A stretch of DNA of 64,000 nucleotides from Aerosticca soli (GTDB lineage Bacteria > Pseudomonadota > Gammaproteobacteria > Xanthomonadales > Rhodanobacteraceae): positions 1,883,001 through 1,947,000 of the forward strand of contig NZ_AP018560.1 of NCBI RefSeq assembly GCF_003967035.1, in the 5' to 3' direction. Positions within the stretch are counted from its first letter, which is position 1; every line of letters starts with the position of its first letter. The notes beneath the pieces are model-generated. The model ran no database searches. It was not told the origin of the DNA and was given only the letters and a program-made list of their open reading frames with translations. This document shows, piece after piece, positions 46,984 through 55,971 of this stretch. The position numbers and the translations under genes were made by a program.

Positions 46984-47399
46984 GTCGGCAGCAGGCCGAT
47001 CAGCACGGTGGAAACGCCCATCGTCAGCAGCGCAGCGACCAGCGTCACCTTGCGACCGTGGCGATCGCCGAAATGGCCGAAGACCACCGAGCCCACCGGG
47101 CGGGCGAAAAAGGCCAGCGCAAACGTGGCCAGGGACTGCAGCGTCGAGGAAGTCGAATCGCTCGCGGGAAAGAAGAGCCGCGGAAACACCAGCACCGCCG
47201 CGGTGGCATAGATGTAGAAATCGAAAAACTCGATCGTAGTCCCGACTAGGCTGGCAAGCAGCACCCGTCGGGCAGTGGCCGGCGGCGCGGTGTCTTTTGG
47301 GCTCATCCCGCTCCCTCGATGCGTGCGAACGCAACCGATGCTAGCAAAGCGCGACGCGGCATCTCACCGATGATCGCGCGAGGCTTTGCACGCAACACA

Positions 47400-47437
47400 C
47401 GACACCCGCCGGCAGGATACCCTGCCCGCGGGTGTCG
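47400..47437 (-). terminator. Strong hairpin after rplS operon
   Basis: A 17-bp stem with one mismatch: 47400-47416 pairs with 47421-47437 around the loop ATAC, 45 bp after the rplS stop. The minus strand continues TGTGTTGCG, only mildly T-rich, so termination may be partly Rho-assisted. It lies between the 3' end of rplS and the start of the transporter remnant. Confidence 0.7.
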
Positions 47438-47482
47438 AAGAACAACGGTCGCAACCGGCTGGAAAGCCGGGCCGCGGCAGCC

Positions 47483-47872
47483 TTATTCGGCGGCCTGTTG
47501 CCGGGCGGCCTTGGCCGCTGCCGCAGCGGCGACGTCTTCCTTGATGCGCGCCGCCTTGCCTTCCAGACCGCGCAGGTAATAGAGCTTGGCGCCGCGCACC
47601 TTGCCCTTGCGCTTGACCTGCACGGACTCGATCGCCGGGCTGTGCGACTGGAACACGCGCTCGACGCCGGTGCCGTGCGAGATCTTGCGCACGGTGAAGG
47701 CCGAATGCAGACCACGGTTGCGCTTGGCGATGACGATGCCTTCGAAGGCCTGCACGCGCTCGCGGTTGCCTTCCTTGACCTTGACGTTGACGACCACGGT
47801 ATCGCCGGGGCCGAACTCCGGCAATTGGCGCGTGATCTGCGCGGCTTCGAACTGTTCGATGATCTTGTTCAT
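47483..47872 (-). CDS. rplS: 50S ribosomal protein L19
   Basis: Ribosomal protein L19, 129 residues, at the 30S-50S interface. Begins [20 protein letters not shown]; the core [31 protein letters not shown] and the [17 protein letters not shown] end are characteristic. The Ala-rich tail KAARQQAAE is usual in relatives. The ATG at 47872 has SD AGAGG; the open frame extends 19 codons upstream with no SD. Last gene of rpsP-rimM-trmD-rplS. Confidence 0.97.
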   Translation of the reverse strand: MNKIIEQFEAAQITRQLPEFGPGDTVVVNVKVKEGNRERVQAFEGIVIAKRNRGLHSAFTVRKISHGTGVERVFQSHSPAIESVQVKRKGKVRGAKLYYLRGLEGKAARIKEDVAAAAAAKAARQQAAE

Positions 47873-47959
47873 GGCAACCTCTGTGGTGTGTGCGATGCCG
47901 TCCAGGCGCCGCTTTTCAATGAAAAACAACTCCGGACCGGCTGCCCGGGCCAGACAGCC

Positions 47960-48712
47960 TCACGGCACGCGCGAGGCCAGATATTCGCGGCGGAACTCAT
48001 CCAGCAAGGCGCGCGACTCCTCGTCCAGCACGCATTGCGAGAGAAGATCCGGCCGCCGCAGCCAGGTGCGACCCAGCGACTGCTTGAGGCGCCAGCGCCG
48101 GATCGCCGCATGATCGCCGCCCTGCAGGACCGCCGGCACGTCGCCGTAGGGATCGTGCAACGGTTTGGCGTAATGCGGGCAATCGAGCAGGCCGTCCGTG
48201 AACGAATCCTGCGTCGCCGACTGCGCATCGTTCAGCGCGCCTTCCTGCAACCGTCCCACCGCGTCGATCAGCACCGCAGCGGCGAGTTCGCCGCCGGACA
48301 GCACATAATCGCCGATGGAAAGCTCCTCGTCGACCTCGTGCGCGAGCAGACGCTCATCCACGCCCTCGTAACGACCACACAGGAGCGCGATGCGCGGCAT
48401 GCCTGCCAATGCCGCCACCCTGCCCTGCGTGAGCCGCGCTCCCTGCGGACTTAGGTAAATCACATGCGCGGGCGCCGGATCCGCCTGGCGCATCGCCGCC
48501 AGCGCGGTGCGCAGCGGCTCGATCCGCATCACCATGCCCGGTCCGCCGCCGCAAGGACGGCCGTCCACCGTGCGGTGCGCGTCGGTGGCGAAATCGCGCG
48601 GGTTCCACGTCGCCACCTGCAACAGTCCGCGCCGCTGCGCCCTACCCACCACGCCGATCTCGGCGCACTGGCGCACGAACTCGGGGAACAGCGTGACGAC
48701 GTCGATGCGCAT
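47960..48712 (-). CDS. trmD: tRNA (guanine-37-N1)-methyltransferase
   Basis: SPOUT-class methyltransferase, 250 residues, making m1G37 in tRNAs reading CNN codons and preventing +1 frameshifting. Seen: [12 protein letters not shown], the trefoil-knot SAM loops [23 protein letters not shown] and [19 protein letters not shown], and the C-terminal DNA/RNA-binding extension beginning [12 protein letters not shown]. The ATG at 48712 matches the family N terminus. It sits 23 bp after rimM. Confidence 0.97.
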   Translation of the reverse strand: MRIDVVTLFPEFVRQCAEIGVVGRAQRRGLLQVATWNPRDFATDAHRTVDGRPCGGGPGMVMRIEPLRTALAAMRQADPAPAHVIYLSPQGARLTQGRVAALAGMPRIALLCGRYEGVDERLLAHEVDEELSIGDYVLSGGELAAAVLIDAVGRLQEGALNDAQSATQDSFTDGLLDCPHYAKPLHDPYGDVPAVLQGGDHAAIRRWRLKQSLGRTWLRRPDLLSQCVLDEESRALLDEFRREYLASRVP

Positions 48713-48735
48713 GGGGCCCAGATACCGCAATCGCT

Positions 48736-49251
48736 CTAGAACTCGGGGTCCCAGTCCACCACCATGCGCCCGCCGGCCAGGTCCACCGCGTGCACATACA
48801 CGCCCTGCACGAAGGGAATCAACCGTTCCCGACCGTCCACTCCGTCGACCACCACCACGTCATTGGCGCCGGTGGCGAAGAGGTGGCTGACCTTGCCGAG
48901 CACCCTGCCTGACGTATCGATGACCTCGAGGCCTTCCAGATCGACCCAGTAGTACTCGCCTTCACCGGGTGGCGGCAGACACTCCCGGTCGACCCAGATG
49001 TCACGTCCGATCAGTGCCGCTGCCGCATCCCGGTCATCCACGCCGGGCAGATGGGCCACCAGCCCCTTGCCCTGCGCACGACCGCTGATGCCGGCGATCT
49101 CCCGCGTGTCACCCGGCGCCATGTCCAGCAGCCAGGGCTGATAACGGAAGATCTGCGTACGCGGCTCGGTCCAGGATTCCAGCTTGACCCAGCCCTGCAC
49201 GCCGTACAGCCCGACGATGCGCCCGACCAGGACGCGCCGACCGGCCGTCAT
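48736..49251 (-). CDS. rimM: Ribosome maturation factor RimM
   Basis: A 171-residue factor for 30S maturation that binds S19. The N-terminal RimM barrel ([24 protein letters not shown]) and the C-terminal PRC-barrel ([33 protein letters not shown]) are both complete, with the hallmark tail MVVDWDPEF. It starts four bases after rpsP ends. Confidence 0.96.
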   Translation of the reverse strand: MTAGRRVLVGRIVGLYGVQGWVKLESWTEPRTQIFRYQPWLLDMAPGDTREIAGISGRAQGKGLVAHLPGVDDRDAAAALIGRDIWVDRECLPPPGEGEYYWVDLEGLEVIDTSGRVLGKVSHLFATGANDVVVVDGVDGRERLIPFVQGVYVHAVDLAGGRMVVDWDPEF

Positions 49252-49255
49252 CGAC

Positions 49256-49510
49256 TCAGGCGGCCTGCTGCCGGCCGGCTTCCTTGACGAGCGCGGCGAC
49301 CTTGTCGCTCAGCTGGGCGCCTTTAGCCACCCACTCCTGCACGCGCGCCACGTTGAGCTCGAGTCGCTTGTCCTTGCCTGCAGCGGTCGGGTTGTAAAAA
49401 CCCAGGTTCTCGATGCTGCGCCCGTCGCGCTTGCTGCGCTGATCGGTCACCACGACGTGATAGAACGGGCGGCCCTTGGCGCCGCCGCGCGAAAGACGAA
49501 TCTTGACCAT
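49256..49510 (-). CDS. rpsP: 30S ribosomal protein S16
   Basis: Ribosomal protein S16, 84 residues, essential for 30S assembly. [31 protein letters not shown] and ENLGFYNP are the family blocks. First gene of the rpsP-rimM-trmD-rplS operon; the 182 bp to ffh must hold its promoter. A TAAAAT -10-like hexamer on the minus strand at 49576-49581 is a candidate, but its -35 is poor. Confidence 0.96.
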   Translation of the reverse strand: MVKIRLSRGGAKGRPFYHVVVTDQRSKRDGRSIENLGFYNPTAAGKDKRLELNVARVQEWVAKGAQLSDKVAALVKEAGRQQAA

Positions 49511-49692
49511 AGTCGACACTCCAGAGGCCGGCGGCGCCGGCGAACGCGTCCGCAATGGGACGCGGTGAACGCGCAATTTTAGCGAAAATCGGACGAAAGG
49601 AAAGGGGCGGCCGCAGGGACGCCTTCGCGAGCCCCGAAGCATCATCGGCGCGGCGCAACCGCCAAGCCCGCCCGGCGGCAAGCCAAGGCGGT

Positions 49693-51072
49693 TCAGCGCA
49701 TCGGCGGCAAACCACCCATGCCGCCCATGCCCTTCATCGCGCCGCGCATCTGCCGCATGAGGCCCTTGCTGCCGCCCTTGGCCAGCTTGGACATCATCTT
49801 TTCCATCTGCTGGTACTGCTTGAGCAGGCGGTTGACGTCGGCCGGCTGGGTGCCCGAGCCGCGTGCCACGCGGGCGCGCCGCGAGCCGTTGAGCAGGTCC
49901 GGATGGCGGCGCTCCTTCTTGGTCATCGACTGGATGATGGCGATCATCCGCTTGATCTCGCGATCGTTGACCTTGGACTTGACCGCGTCGGGCAGGCTCG
50001 CCATGCCGGGCAGCTTGTCCAGGAGACCCGCCAGACCGCCCATGTTGCTCATCTGCTCGAGCTGGCCCTGCATGTCGTTCAAGTCGAAGCGCTTGCCCTT
50101 GATGACCTTCTCGGCGAGCTTCTGCGCCTTTTCCTGATCGACCTTGCGCTCGACCTCCTCGACCAGGCTCAGCACGTCGCCCATGCCGAGGATGCGCTGG
50201 GCGATGCGGTCGGGATGGAACGGCTCCAGCGCGTCGGTCTTCTCGCCGGCGCCGAGGAACTTGATCGGCCGGCCGGTGACGTAGCGCACCGACAGCGCCG
50301 CGCCGCCGCGCGCATCGCCGTCGGTCTTGGTCAGCACCACGCCGGTGAGCGGCAGCGCCTCGGCGAAGGCCTTGGCGGTGTTGGCGGCATCCTGGCCGGT
50401 CATCGCATCGACCACGAACAGCGTCTCGACCGGCTGGATGGCCGCGTGCAGCGCCTTGATCTCGGCCATCATCGCCTGATCGACGTGCAGGCGGCCGGCG
50501 GTGTCGACCAAGAGCACGTCGACCACTTCGCGCTTGGCCGCGGCGATCGCATCCCTGGCGATCTGCACCGGGTCCTGGCCCGCCGCGGAGGGGAAGAACT
50601 TCACCCCGACCTGCTCGGCCAGCGTGCGCAGCTGCTCGATGGCGGCCGGACGATAGACGTCGCAGCTCACCACCATCACCTTTTTCTTTTTGCGCTCGGT
50701 GAGGAAGCGCGCGAGCTTGGCCACGGTGGTGGTCTTGCCCGCGCCTTGCAGGCCGGCCAGCAGCACCACCGCCGGCGGCGTGGCGGCGAGATTGAGCTCG
50801 CTGTTGGCGGTGCCCATCAACGCCGTGAGCTCGTCGCCGACCACTTTCACCAGCGACTGGCCGGGCGTGAGGCTCTTTAGCACCTCCTGGCCGACCGCGC
50901 GCACCTTGACGCGCTCGATCAGCGCCTGCACCACCGGCAAGGCGACGTCGGCCTCGAGCAGCGCGATGCGCACCTCGCGCAGCGATTCGCGGATGTTTTC
51001 CTCGGTCAGCCGGCCGCGACCACGCAGGCGATTGACGGTGGCAGACAGGCGTTGGCTCAGGGATTCGAACAT
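49693..51072 (-). CDS. ffh: Signal recognition particle protein Ffh
   Basis: SRP54 homologue, 459 residues. N domain, then GTPase with G1 [11 protein letters not shown]3 VDTAGR, G4 [10 protein letters not shown] and the [10 protein letters not shown] linker, then the Met-rich M domain ending [13 protein letters not shown], which binds 4.5S RNA and signal sequences. It targets inner-membrane proteins co-translationally. It is divergent from the CcsA-like gene (110 bp) and lies next to rpsP, a common gammaproteobacterial neighbourhood. Confidence 0.98.
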   Translation of the reverse strand: MFESLSQRLSATVNRLRGRGRLTEENIRESLREVRIALLEADVALPVVQALIERVKVRAVGQEVLKSLTPGQSLVKVVGDELTALMGTANSELNLAATPPAVVLLAGLQGAGKTTTVAKLARFLTERKKKKVMVVSCDVYRPAAIEQLRTLAEQVGVKFFPSAAGQDPVQIARDAIAAAKREVVDVLLVDTAGRLHVDQAMMAEIKALHAAIQPVETLFVVDAMTGQDAANTAKAFAEALPLTGVVLTKTDGDARGGAALSVRYVTGRPIKFLGAGEKTDALEPFHPDRIAQRILGMGDVLSLVEEVERKVDQEKAQKLAEKVIKGKRFDLNDMQGQLEQMSNMGGLAGLLDKLPGMASLPDAVKSKVNDREIKRMIAIIQSMTKKERRHPDLLNGSRRARVARGSGTQPADVNRLLKQYQQMEKMMSKLAKGGSKGLMRQMRGAMKGMGGMGGLPPMR

Positions 51073-51182
51073 GCGGGCATTTCAACGATGGGCGATATGA
51101 TGCTGATTATAGCCGACGCAGATCGCCACTCCGGCAGCCGTGAGCGTCTGGCAGACCCGCGGCTGTGCCACACTTGCGCGCC

Positions 51183-51983
51183 ATGCTGACCGTCGCCGCC
51201 CTGCTCGCCATCGCCGATTACCTGCTCGCCGCCGGATTGCTAGCGCGGCCGCTGCTGGGGCATGGCACGCCGGGCGAACGTCAGCGTGGCGCGCTCGCCT
51301 TTGCGGCGCTGGCCGTGGTGGCGCATGCCGGCATGCTGCTCGGCATGCACCGCGGCGCGCTGGACCTGCATTTCTTCGCCGCGCTGTCGCTGGTCGCCTG
51401 CGTCATCGCCGCGCTCACGCTGCTGGTCAACCTGAGCCGGCCGGTGGCCGCGCTCGGCGTGATCGTGTTTCCGCTCGCCGCGCTGCTGGTGGCCATCGAC
51501 GCCTTCGCCGCACCGCCGACCGCGCCGCAACCGCTGGACTGGCAGATCAAGCTGCACGTCACCCTTGCCCTGCTCGCCTTCGGCGTGCTGTCGATCGCCG
51601 CGGTGCTGGCGATCCTGCTGGCGGTGCAGGAACGCGCGCTGCGCCATCGCCGCATCGGGCCGTGGCTGCGCGCGCTGCCGCCACTGACGCTCACCGAGAC
51701 GCTGCTGTTCCGGTTGATCGGCGCCGGCTTCGCGCTGCTCACGCTGACCCTGCTCACCGGCATCCTGTTCGTCGACGACCTGTTCGGTCAGCACCTGGTG
51801 CACAAGACGGTGCTGTCGATCGTCGCCTGGCTGGTGTTCGGCGCGCTGCTCTACGGCCGCTGGCGGCATGGCTGGCGCGGCCGGCGCGCGATCAACCTGA
51901 CCCTGACCGGGATGGCGCTGCTCGTGCTCGCCTTCTTCGGCAGCAAGCTGGTGCTGGAACTGATCCTGCACCGCGCCGCGTGA
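51183..51983 (+). CDS. CcsA/YpjD-like cytochrome c assembly-family membrane protein
   Basis: A 266-residue protein with eight predicted membrane segments of the CcmC/CcsA (HemX/YpjD) family. Conserved histidines are His130 (QIKLHVTLALLAFG) and the pair in QHLVHKTVLSIVAW, possible haem or haem-adjacent ligands. It is the usual inner-membrane gene divergent from ffh in gammaproteobacteria; a direct role in cytochrome c maturation is not established for the YpjD branch, which lacks the WWD tryptophan motif here. Start ATG 51183. Confidence 0.85.
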   Translation: MLTVAALLAIADYLLAAGLLARPLLGHGTPGERQRGALAFAALAVVAHAGMLLGMHRGALDLHFFAALSLVACVIAALTLLVNLSRPVAALGVIVFPLAALLVAIDAFAAPPTAPQPLDWQIKLHVTLALLAFGVLSIAAVLAILLAVQERALRHRRIGPWLRALPPLTLTETLLFRLIGAGFALLTLTLLTGILFVDDLFGQHLVHKTVLSIVAWLVFGALLYGRWRHGWRGRRAINLTLTGMALLVLAFFGSKLVLELILHRAA

Positions 51984-51984
51984 G

Positions 51985-53358
51985 TCAGCGGCAGGCCTCC
52001 AGCGCCTCGGCCAGGCGTTCCACGCCGACCACTTCGAGTTCGCCGACGCGGCCTTTTTTCGGCGCGTTGGCGCGCGGCACGATGGCGCGGCGAAAGCCGT
52101 GCTGCGCGGCCTCCTTCAGGCGTTCCTCGCCGTTGGGCACCGGACGGATCTCGCCGGACAGACCGACCTCGCCGAAGGCGATGGTCTTCTCCGGCAGCGG
52201 CTTGTCGCGCAGCGAGGACAGCACGGCAAGCAGCACCGGCAGATCGGCCGCGGTCTCCTGCACGCGGATGCCGCCGACCACGTTGACGAACACGTCCTGG
52301 TCGTAAGCCGCCACGCCGCCGTGCCGATGCAGCACGGCGAGCAGCATGGCGAGCCGGTTCTGTTCGAGGCCGAGCGCGACGCGGCGCGGATTGCCGAGCG
52401 AGGATTGATCGACCAGCGCCTGCACCTCGACCAAGAGCGGCCGCGTGCCTTCGCGGGTGACCATCACCGCGCTGCCCGGCGTCGGCCCGCTGTGCGCGGA
52501 GAGGAAAATCGCCGAGGGATTGGGCACCTCGCGCAGGCCCTTCTCGCCCATCGCGAACACGCCGAGCTCGTTGACCGCGCCGAAGCGGTTCTTGAATGCG
52601 CGCAGCACGCGGAAGCGGCTGCCCGATTCGCCCTCGAAATACAGCACCGCATCGACCATGTGTTCGAGCACGCGCGGACCGGCGATGCCGCCTTCCTTGG
52701 TCACGTGGCCGACCAGGAACACGCTGGTGCCGGTCTCCTTGGCGTAGCGGGTGAGCCGCGCGGCGGTTTCGCGCACCTGGCTCACCGAACCCGGCGCCGC
52801 GGTCAGCAGTTCCGTCCACAAGGTTTGAATCGAATCGATCACCAACACGCGCGGACGCGCCTGCGCGGCCTGTTCCAGGATGCGCTCGACACCGGTCTCG
52901 GCCAGGGCATGCAGGGGCGCGAGCGGCAGGTCGAGCCGCTGCGCGCGGGCGGCGACCTGGGCCAGCGATTCCTCGCCGGTGACGTAGACGCTGGGCAGTT
53001 GCGCGCCGAGCCTGCCGAGCATCTGCAAAAGCAGCGTGGACTTGCCGATGCCCGGATCGCCGCCGATCAGCACCACCGAACCCTGCACCAGCCCGCCACC
53101 GAGCACGCGGTCGAATTCGCCGATACCGGTCTGCGTGCGCGCCTCGGCGCCGAGCGCCACCTCGGCGAGCGGCGTGACCCGCGCCGCGCCGGCGACTTGT
53201 CCGGCGTAACTGCCGCGCGTGGCCGGCGATGCCTTGGCCGGCTGCAGCACGATTTCCGCGAGCGTGTTCCACGCGCCGCAGTCCACGCACTGGCCCTGCC
53301 ACTTGCTGTGTTCGGCGCCGCAGTCGGCGCACACGTAGGCGGTCTTGGCTTTGGCCAT
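51985..53358 (-). CDS. radA: DNA repair protein RadA
   Basis: A 457-residue RecA-like repair ATPase that drives branch migration of recombination intermediates. Seen in order: N-terminal zinc finger CADCGAEHSKWQGQCVDCG (residues 10-28), Walker A GGDPGIGKST (near 97-106), the RadA-specific KNRFGAVNELG, and a Lon-protease-like C-terminal domain with inactive site (GEVGLSGEIRPV). Convergent with the CcsA-like gene (1-bp gap). Confidence 0.97.
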   Translation of the reverse strand: MAKAKTAYVCADCGAEHSKWQGQCVDCGAWNTLAEIVLQPAKASPATRGSYAGQVAGAARVTPLAEVALGAEARTQTGIGEFDRVLGGGLVQGSVVLIGGDPGIGKSTLLLQMLGRLGAQLPSVYVTGEESLAQVAARAQRLDLPLAPLHALAETGVERILEQAAQARPRVLVIDSIQTLWTELLTAAPGSVSQVRETAARLTRYAKETGTSVFLVGHVTKEGGIAGPRVLEHMVDAVLYFEGESGSRFRVLRAFKNRFGAVNELGVFAMGEKGLREVPNPSAIFLSAHSGPTPGSAVMVTREGTRPLLVEVQALVDQSSLGNPRRVALGLEQNRLAMLLAVLHRHGGVAAYDQDVFVNVVGGIRVQETAADLPVLLAVLSSLRDKPLPEKTIAFGEVGLSGEIRPVPNGEERLKEAAQHGFRRAIVPRANAPKKGRVGELEVVGVERLAEALEACR

Positions 53359-53401
53359 GGAAGGCGTCGATTCCGTGAGGGATGCGTCGCAAAAGTATGC
53401 G

Positions 53402-53415
53402 TGCGACGCGTCGCA
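53402..53415. promoter_or_regulatory. 14-bp perfect palindrome upstream of radA
   Basis: TGCGACGCGTCGCA, with a related TGCGTCGCA at 53383-53391 and TGCTGCGAC after it. It lies 44 bp before the radA ATG and beside the sulfurtransferase stop; it could be an operator or the stem of a transcript end. Seen directly; role unknown. Confidence 0.4.
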
Positions 53416-53439
53416 TCTGCTGCGACCGCCCTTTTCGCG

Positions 53440-54291
53440 TTATGCGTCCGCGCCGCGCGCGACCGGACGCGACGGATCGCTCACCCAGCCGCTCCACGAG
53501 GGCGCGTACAGGCGCGAGCCGCAAAGCCCGGCATGCTCCATCGCCAGCACGTTGTGACAGGCGGTGACGCCCGAGCCGCACATGTGCACCACCGACTGCG
53601 GCGGATGGCCGCCGAGCAGCGGCAGGAATGCCTCGCGCAGCGCCTGGGCCGGCTTGAAACGGCCGTCCGGCTGCAGGTTCTCGGTATAGGGATGATTGCG
53701 CGCGCCCGGCACGTGGCCGGCCACGCGATCGAGCGGCTCGACCTCGCCGCGAAACCGCGGCGCGGCGCGCGCGTCCAGGATCACCGGCGCACGGCGCAGC
53801 TCGTCCGCATCGAGCACCACACGGTTGGCATCGAAGTGCAGCGTGGCGCGTGTCGGCGTGCGCTCGGGCACGCTGGTCTCGAGTGGCAGGCCGGCCGCCC
53901 GCCAGGCGGCCAGACCGCCATCGAGCACCGCCGCCGGCACCCCCGCCCAGAGCAGGAGCCACCACAAGCGGGCGGCGGCCATCGCGCCGCCGGCATCGTC
54001 GTAACAGACCACCTGCAAGTCCGGCTGCCAGCCCCAGCGGCCGAGCGTGGCCGCGAAGGCTTCCTCGCGCGGCAAGGGATGCCGGCCCAGGCCCTGCCCC
54101 GCGCGGGAGGGATCGGACAGGTCACCATGCAGCTCGGCATGGACGGCGCCCGGCAGGTGGCCGGATCGATAATCGCGCCGGCCCTTGTCGGCATCGGCGA
54201 GATCGCAGCGGCAGTCGACGATGAGCACCCGCGCAGGCGGCAGGGCGGCGAGTGCCACGGCGTCGATCAGGGTGGCATAGCGAGGGTTCAT
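53440..54291 (-). CDS. sseA: Rhodanese-type sulfurtransferase (SseA-like)
   Basis: Two tandem rhodanese domains, 283 residues. The first is inactive; the second has the catalytic loop MCGSGVTACHN with Cys238. The CGSGVTAC loop is that of 3-mercaptopyruvate sulfurtransferases (SseA/TUM1) rather than thiosulfate sulfurtransferases. It transfers sulfane sulfur in the cytoplasm. The start overlaps the nudL stop by 4 bp, so the nudL-sseA pair is translationally coupled in the order DUF1289-nudL-sseA. Confidence 0.9.
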   Translation of the reverse strand: MNPRYATLIDAVALAALPPARVLIVDCRCDLADADKGRRDYRSGHLPGAVHAELHGDLSDPSRAGQGLGRHPLPREEAFAATLGRWGWQPDLQVVCYDDAGGAMAAARLWWLLLWAGVPAAVLDGGLAAWRAAGLPLETSVPERTPTRATLHFDANRVVLDADELRRAPVILDARAAPRFRGEVEPLDRVAGHVPGARNHPYTENLQPDGRFKPAQALREAFLPLLGGHPPQSVVHMCGSGVTACHNVLAMEHAGLCGSRLYAPSWSGWVSDPSRPVARGADA

Positions 54292-54893
54292 GCGTGTCCC
54301 ATCCTCGTCAGCAGATTGTGCAGGATCGCCGCGGTGGCACCCCAGATGCGGTAACCCTCGTGCTGGAACTCGACCATCGGCCGATGCCGGCCGGCGAATT
54401 CCATCGTGTAGCGGCGAAGGTTGGCCGGATCGAGCACGAACGCAAGCGGCACCTCGAAGACCGCCGCGACCTCGTCCGGCGCCGGCCGCAAGACGGCATG
54501 CGCGGCCACGCGGGCGACCACCGGCGTGATGCGGTAGCCGCTGATGGTGTCGAAGGCCTCGAGATAGCCGAGCGGCGTGACCTTTGCCGGATCCAGGCCG
54601 ATTTCCTCCTGGCTCTCGCGCAGTGCGGTGGCCACCGGGTCGGCATCCTGCGGATCCCGGCGACCGCCGGGGAAGGCGACCTGGCCGGCGTGTGCGCTCA
54701 GCCGGTCGTTGCGCCGGGTGAGCAGGAACCGTGGCTGGCTGCCCTCGCGCAGCCCGACCAGGACGGCGGCCGGACGCCGCGGCCCGTCACCGATCCATGC
54801 GCGCATGTCGTCCTGGTTCCAGGCCATGCCCTCCGGCGGTTCGGTCAGCGGCAGCAGGGCGCGCGCGATGGCGTCGAAGGCGTCCGCGCTCAT
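54288..54893 (-). CDS. nudL: NUDIX hydrolase, coenzyme A pyrophosphatase type
   Basis: A 201-residue protein carrying the CoA-pyrophosphatase motif: LLTRRNDRLSAHAGQVAFPGG (about 58-78) followed by the Nudix box GGRRDPQDADPVATALRESQEEIGL, with the RESQEE catalytic helix intact. The first Nudix Glu is a Gln/Asp-type variant (DPQD), which may lower activity. It would cleave CoA into 4'-phosphopantetheine and adenosine 3',5'-bisphosphate. Overlaps the genes on both sides by 4 bp. Confidence 0.9.
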   Translation of the reverse strand: MSADAFDAIARALLPLTEPPEGMAWNQDDMRAWIGDGPRRPAAVLVGLREGSQPRFLLTRRNDRLSAHAGQVAFPGGRRDPQDADPVATALRESQEEIGLDPAKVTPLGYLEAFDTISGYRITPVVARVAAHAVLRPAPDEVAAVFEVPLAFVLDPANLRRYTMEFAGRHRPMVEFQHEGYRIWGATAAILHNLLTRMGHA

Positions 54894-55087
54894 GGCTGCA
54901 GGCCGCGCCGGGGCAGCACTTCACGCATCAGGTAAAGCCGCTCGTCCTCGTCCATCGACCGCCAGTGGGCGATCTCCCCGGCCGTGCGCCGACAGCCCAG
55001 GCACAGGCCGCGACGATCCAGCCGGCAGACGCCGATGCAGGGGGTGCTGGGGGAAGCGGCCGGAACCTCGACGGACATCCCGCGCAT
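54890..55087 (-). CDS. DUF1289 small cysteine-rich protein
   Basis: A 65-residue protein with the DUF1289 pattern CIGVCRLDRRGLCLGCRRT, four cysteines spaced for an iron-sulfur cluster or zinc, then IAHWRSMDEDERLYLM. It overlaps nudL by 4 bp. The start may be ATG 55087 or 55078; neither has a clear SD. Function of the family is unknown; adjacency to thiol/CoA chemistry here is suggestive only. Confidence 0.85.
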   Translation of the reverse strand: MRGMSVEVPAASPSTPCIGVCRLDRRGLCLGCRRTAGEIAHWRSMDEDERLYLMREVLPRRGLQP

Positions 55088-55114
55088 GTTAGCCGATGCG
55101 CGAGCGCGTCCGCC

Positions 55115-55825
55115 TCACTTGATGTCGAGCAGCTCGATGTCGAACACCAGCGCCTCGTTGGGACCGATGCGCGGCAGCTGGCCGTGCTCGCCGTAGGCGA
55201 GCTGCGGCGGGATCACCACCTTCCAGCGGTCGCCCACGTGCATGCGCGGGATCACGTCCTGCCAGCCGCGGATGACCTGGTTGACGGTGAAGGTGACTGG
55301 CGCGCCATGGGCCCAGGAGCTGTCGAATTCGGTGCCGTCGACCAGCATGCCGCGGTAATTGACGGTGACCGTGCTGGTGACGCTGGGACTGACCTTGCCG
55401 TCCCCCTTCTTGATCACCGAGTACTGGATGCCCGAGGGCAGCTGCACCACGCCCGGCTGGCGCGCATTCCGGGCCATGAACTCGGCGCTGCGACGCGCGT
55501 TTTCGGCGGCCACGCGCTGGAATTCGGCCACCGCCTTGGCGTGCATGACCTCGTCGAGCGCACGCAGCTGGTCGCGCATGTCCTGGATCGGCACGCCGGG
55601 CGGCCGTTTGGCGTAGGCATCCTGGATCGCCTTCTGCAGCGTGGCCAGATCCACGTCCGGATCGCCGTCGGCGAACTGGCTGCCGATCTGATAGCCGATC
55701 GCGTAGGACAGCTTTTCCCGGTCCAGCCGGGGCGGCGCCTTGGCCGCCGCGTTGCCGCGGTCCTGCGCCTGCGCGGCCCCTGCCAGGGACAGCAGCCCGC
55801 ATGCCAGCCAGCGCAGTCGTGTCAT
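55115..55825 (-). CDS. FKBP-type peptidyl-prolyl isomerase (FkpA/Mip-like), periplasmic
   Basis: A 236-residue exported isomerase: signal peptide (1-20, ending AAQAQ), N-terminal dimerisation helices (KLSYAIGYQIGSQF, then a long helix to about 120), and the FKBP domain (about 135-235: VTVNYRGMLVDGTEFDSSW, VIRGWQDVIPRMHVGDRWKV, ALVFDIELLDIK). It would fold outer-membrane and secreted proteins. The ATG at 55825 follows GGAGAT; the frame is open further upstream without an SD. Confidence 0.93.
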   Translation of the reverse strand: MTRLRWLACGLLSLAGAAQAQDRGNAAAKAPPRLDREKLSYAIGYQIGSQFADGDPDVDLATLQKAIQDAYAKRPPGVPIQDMRDQLRALDEVMHAKAVAEFQRVAAENARRSAEFMARNARQPGVVQLPSGIQYSVIKKGDGKVSPSVTSTVTVNYRGMLVDGTEFDSSWAHGAPVTFTVNQVIRGWQDVIPRMHVGDRWKVVIPPQLAYGEHGQLPRIGPNEALVFDIELLDIK

Positions 55826-55971
55826 GCCCGATCTCCGAAAAACGGCATCCTTCATCGTAGTCGCATGGCGCCGCCCGTGCGAACGGCGGCCCTCGTCACT
55901 TTGAATCCGCCGGGCGGCAAAGGTTCCCGTTACCATGCCATTCCATGCCTCGACGAGGAACCTGAAAGCCC

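Larger units (their letters stand above)
44868..47306 (-). pseudogene. MHS-family (ProP/KgtP/ShiA-like) transporter broken by IS5
   Basis: The gene reads from ATG 47306 to 46984 (about 108 residues, SLVGTTIEFFDFYIYATAAVLVFP and GHFGDRHGRKVTLVAALL, the MHS motifs). It is interrupted by the IS at 45820-46979 and resumes from 45819 to the stop at 44868 (CRFGQGLGLGGEWGGAVLL onward). Joining the halves at one copy of the ATAG duplication restores one 424-residue frame (LLPTY-AHIGVA), the normal length for metabolite:proton symporters of this group. As it stands, the 5' half runs into IS sequence and stops at 46722. Both halves look otherwise intact, so the insertion is recent. Substrate of the parent gene unknown (dicarboxylate, shikimate or osmolyte type). 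Confidence 0.92.
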
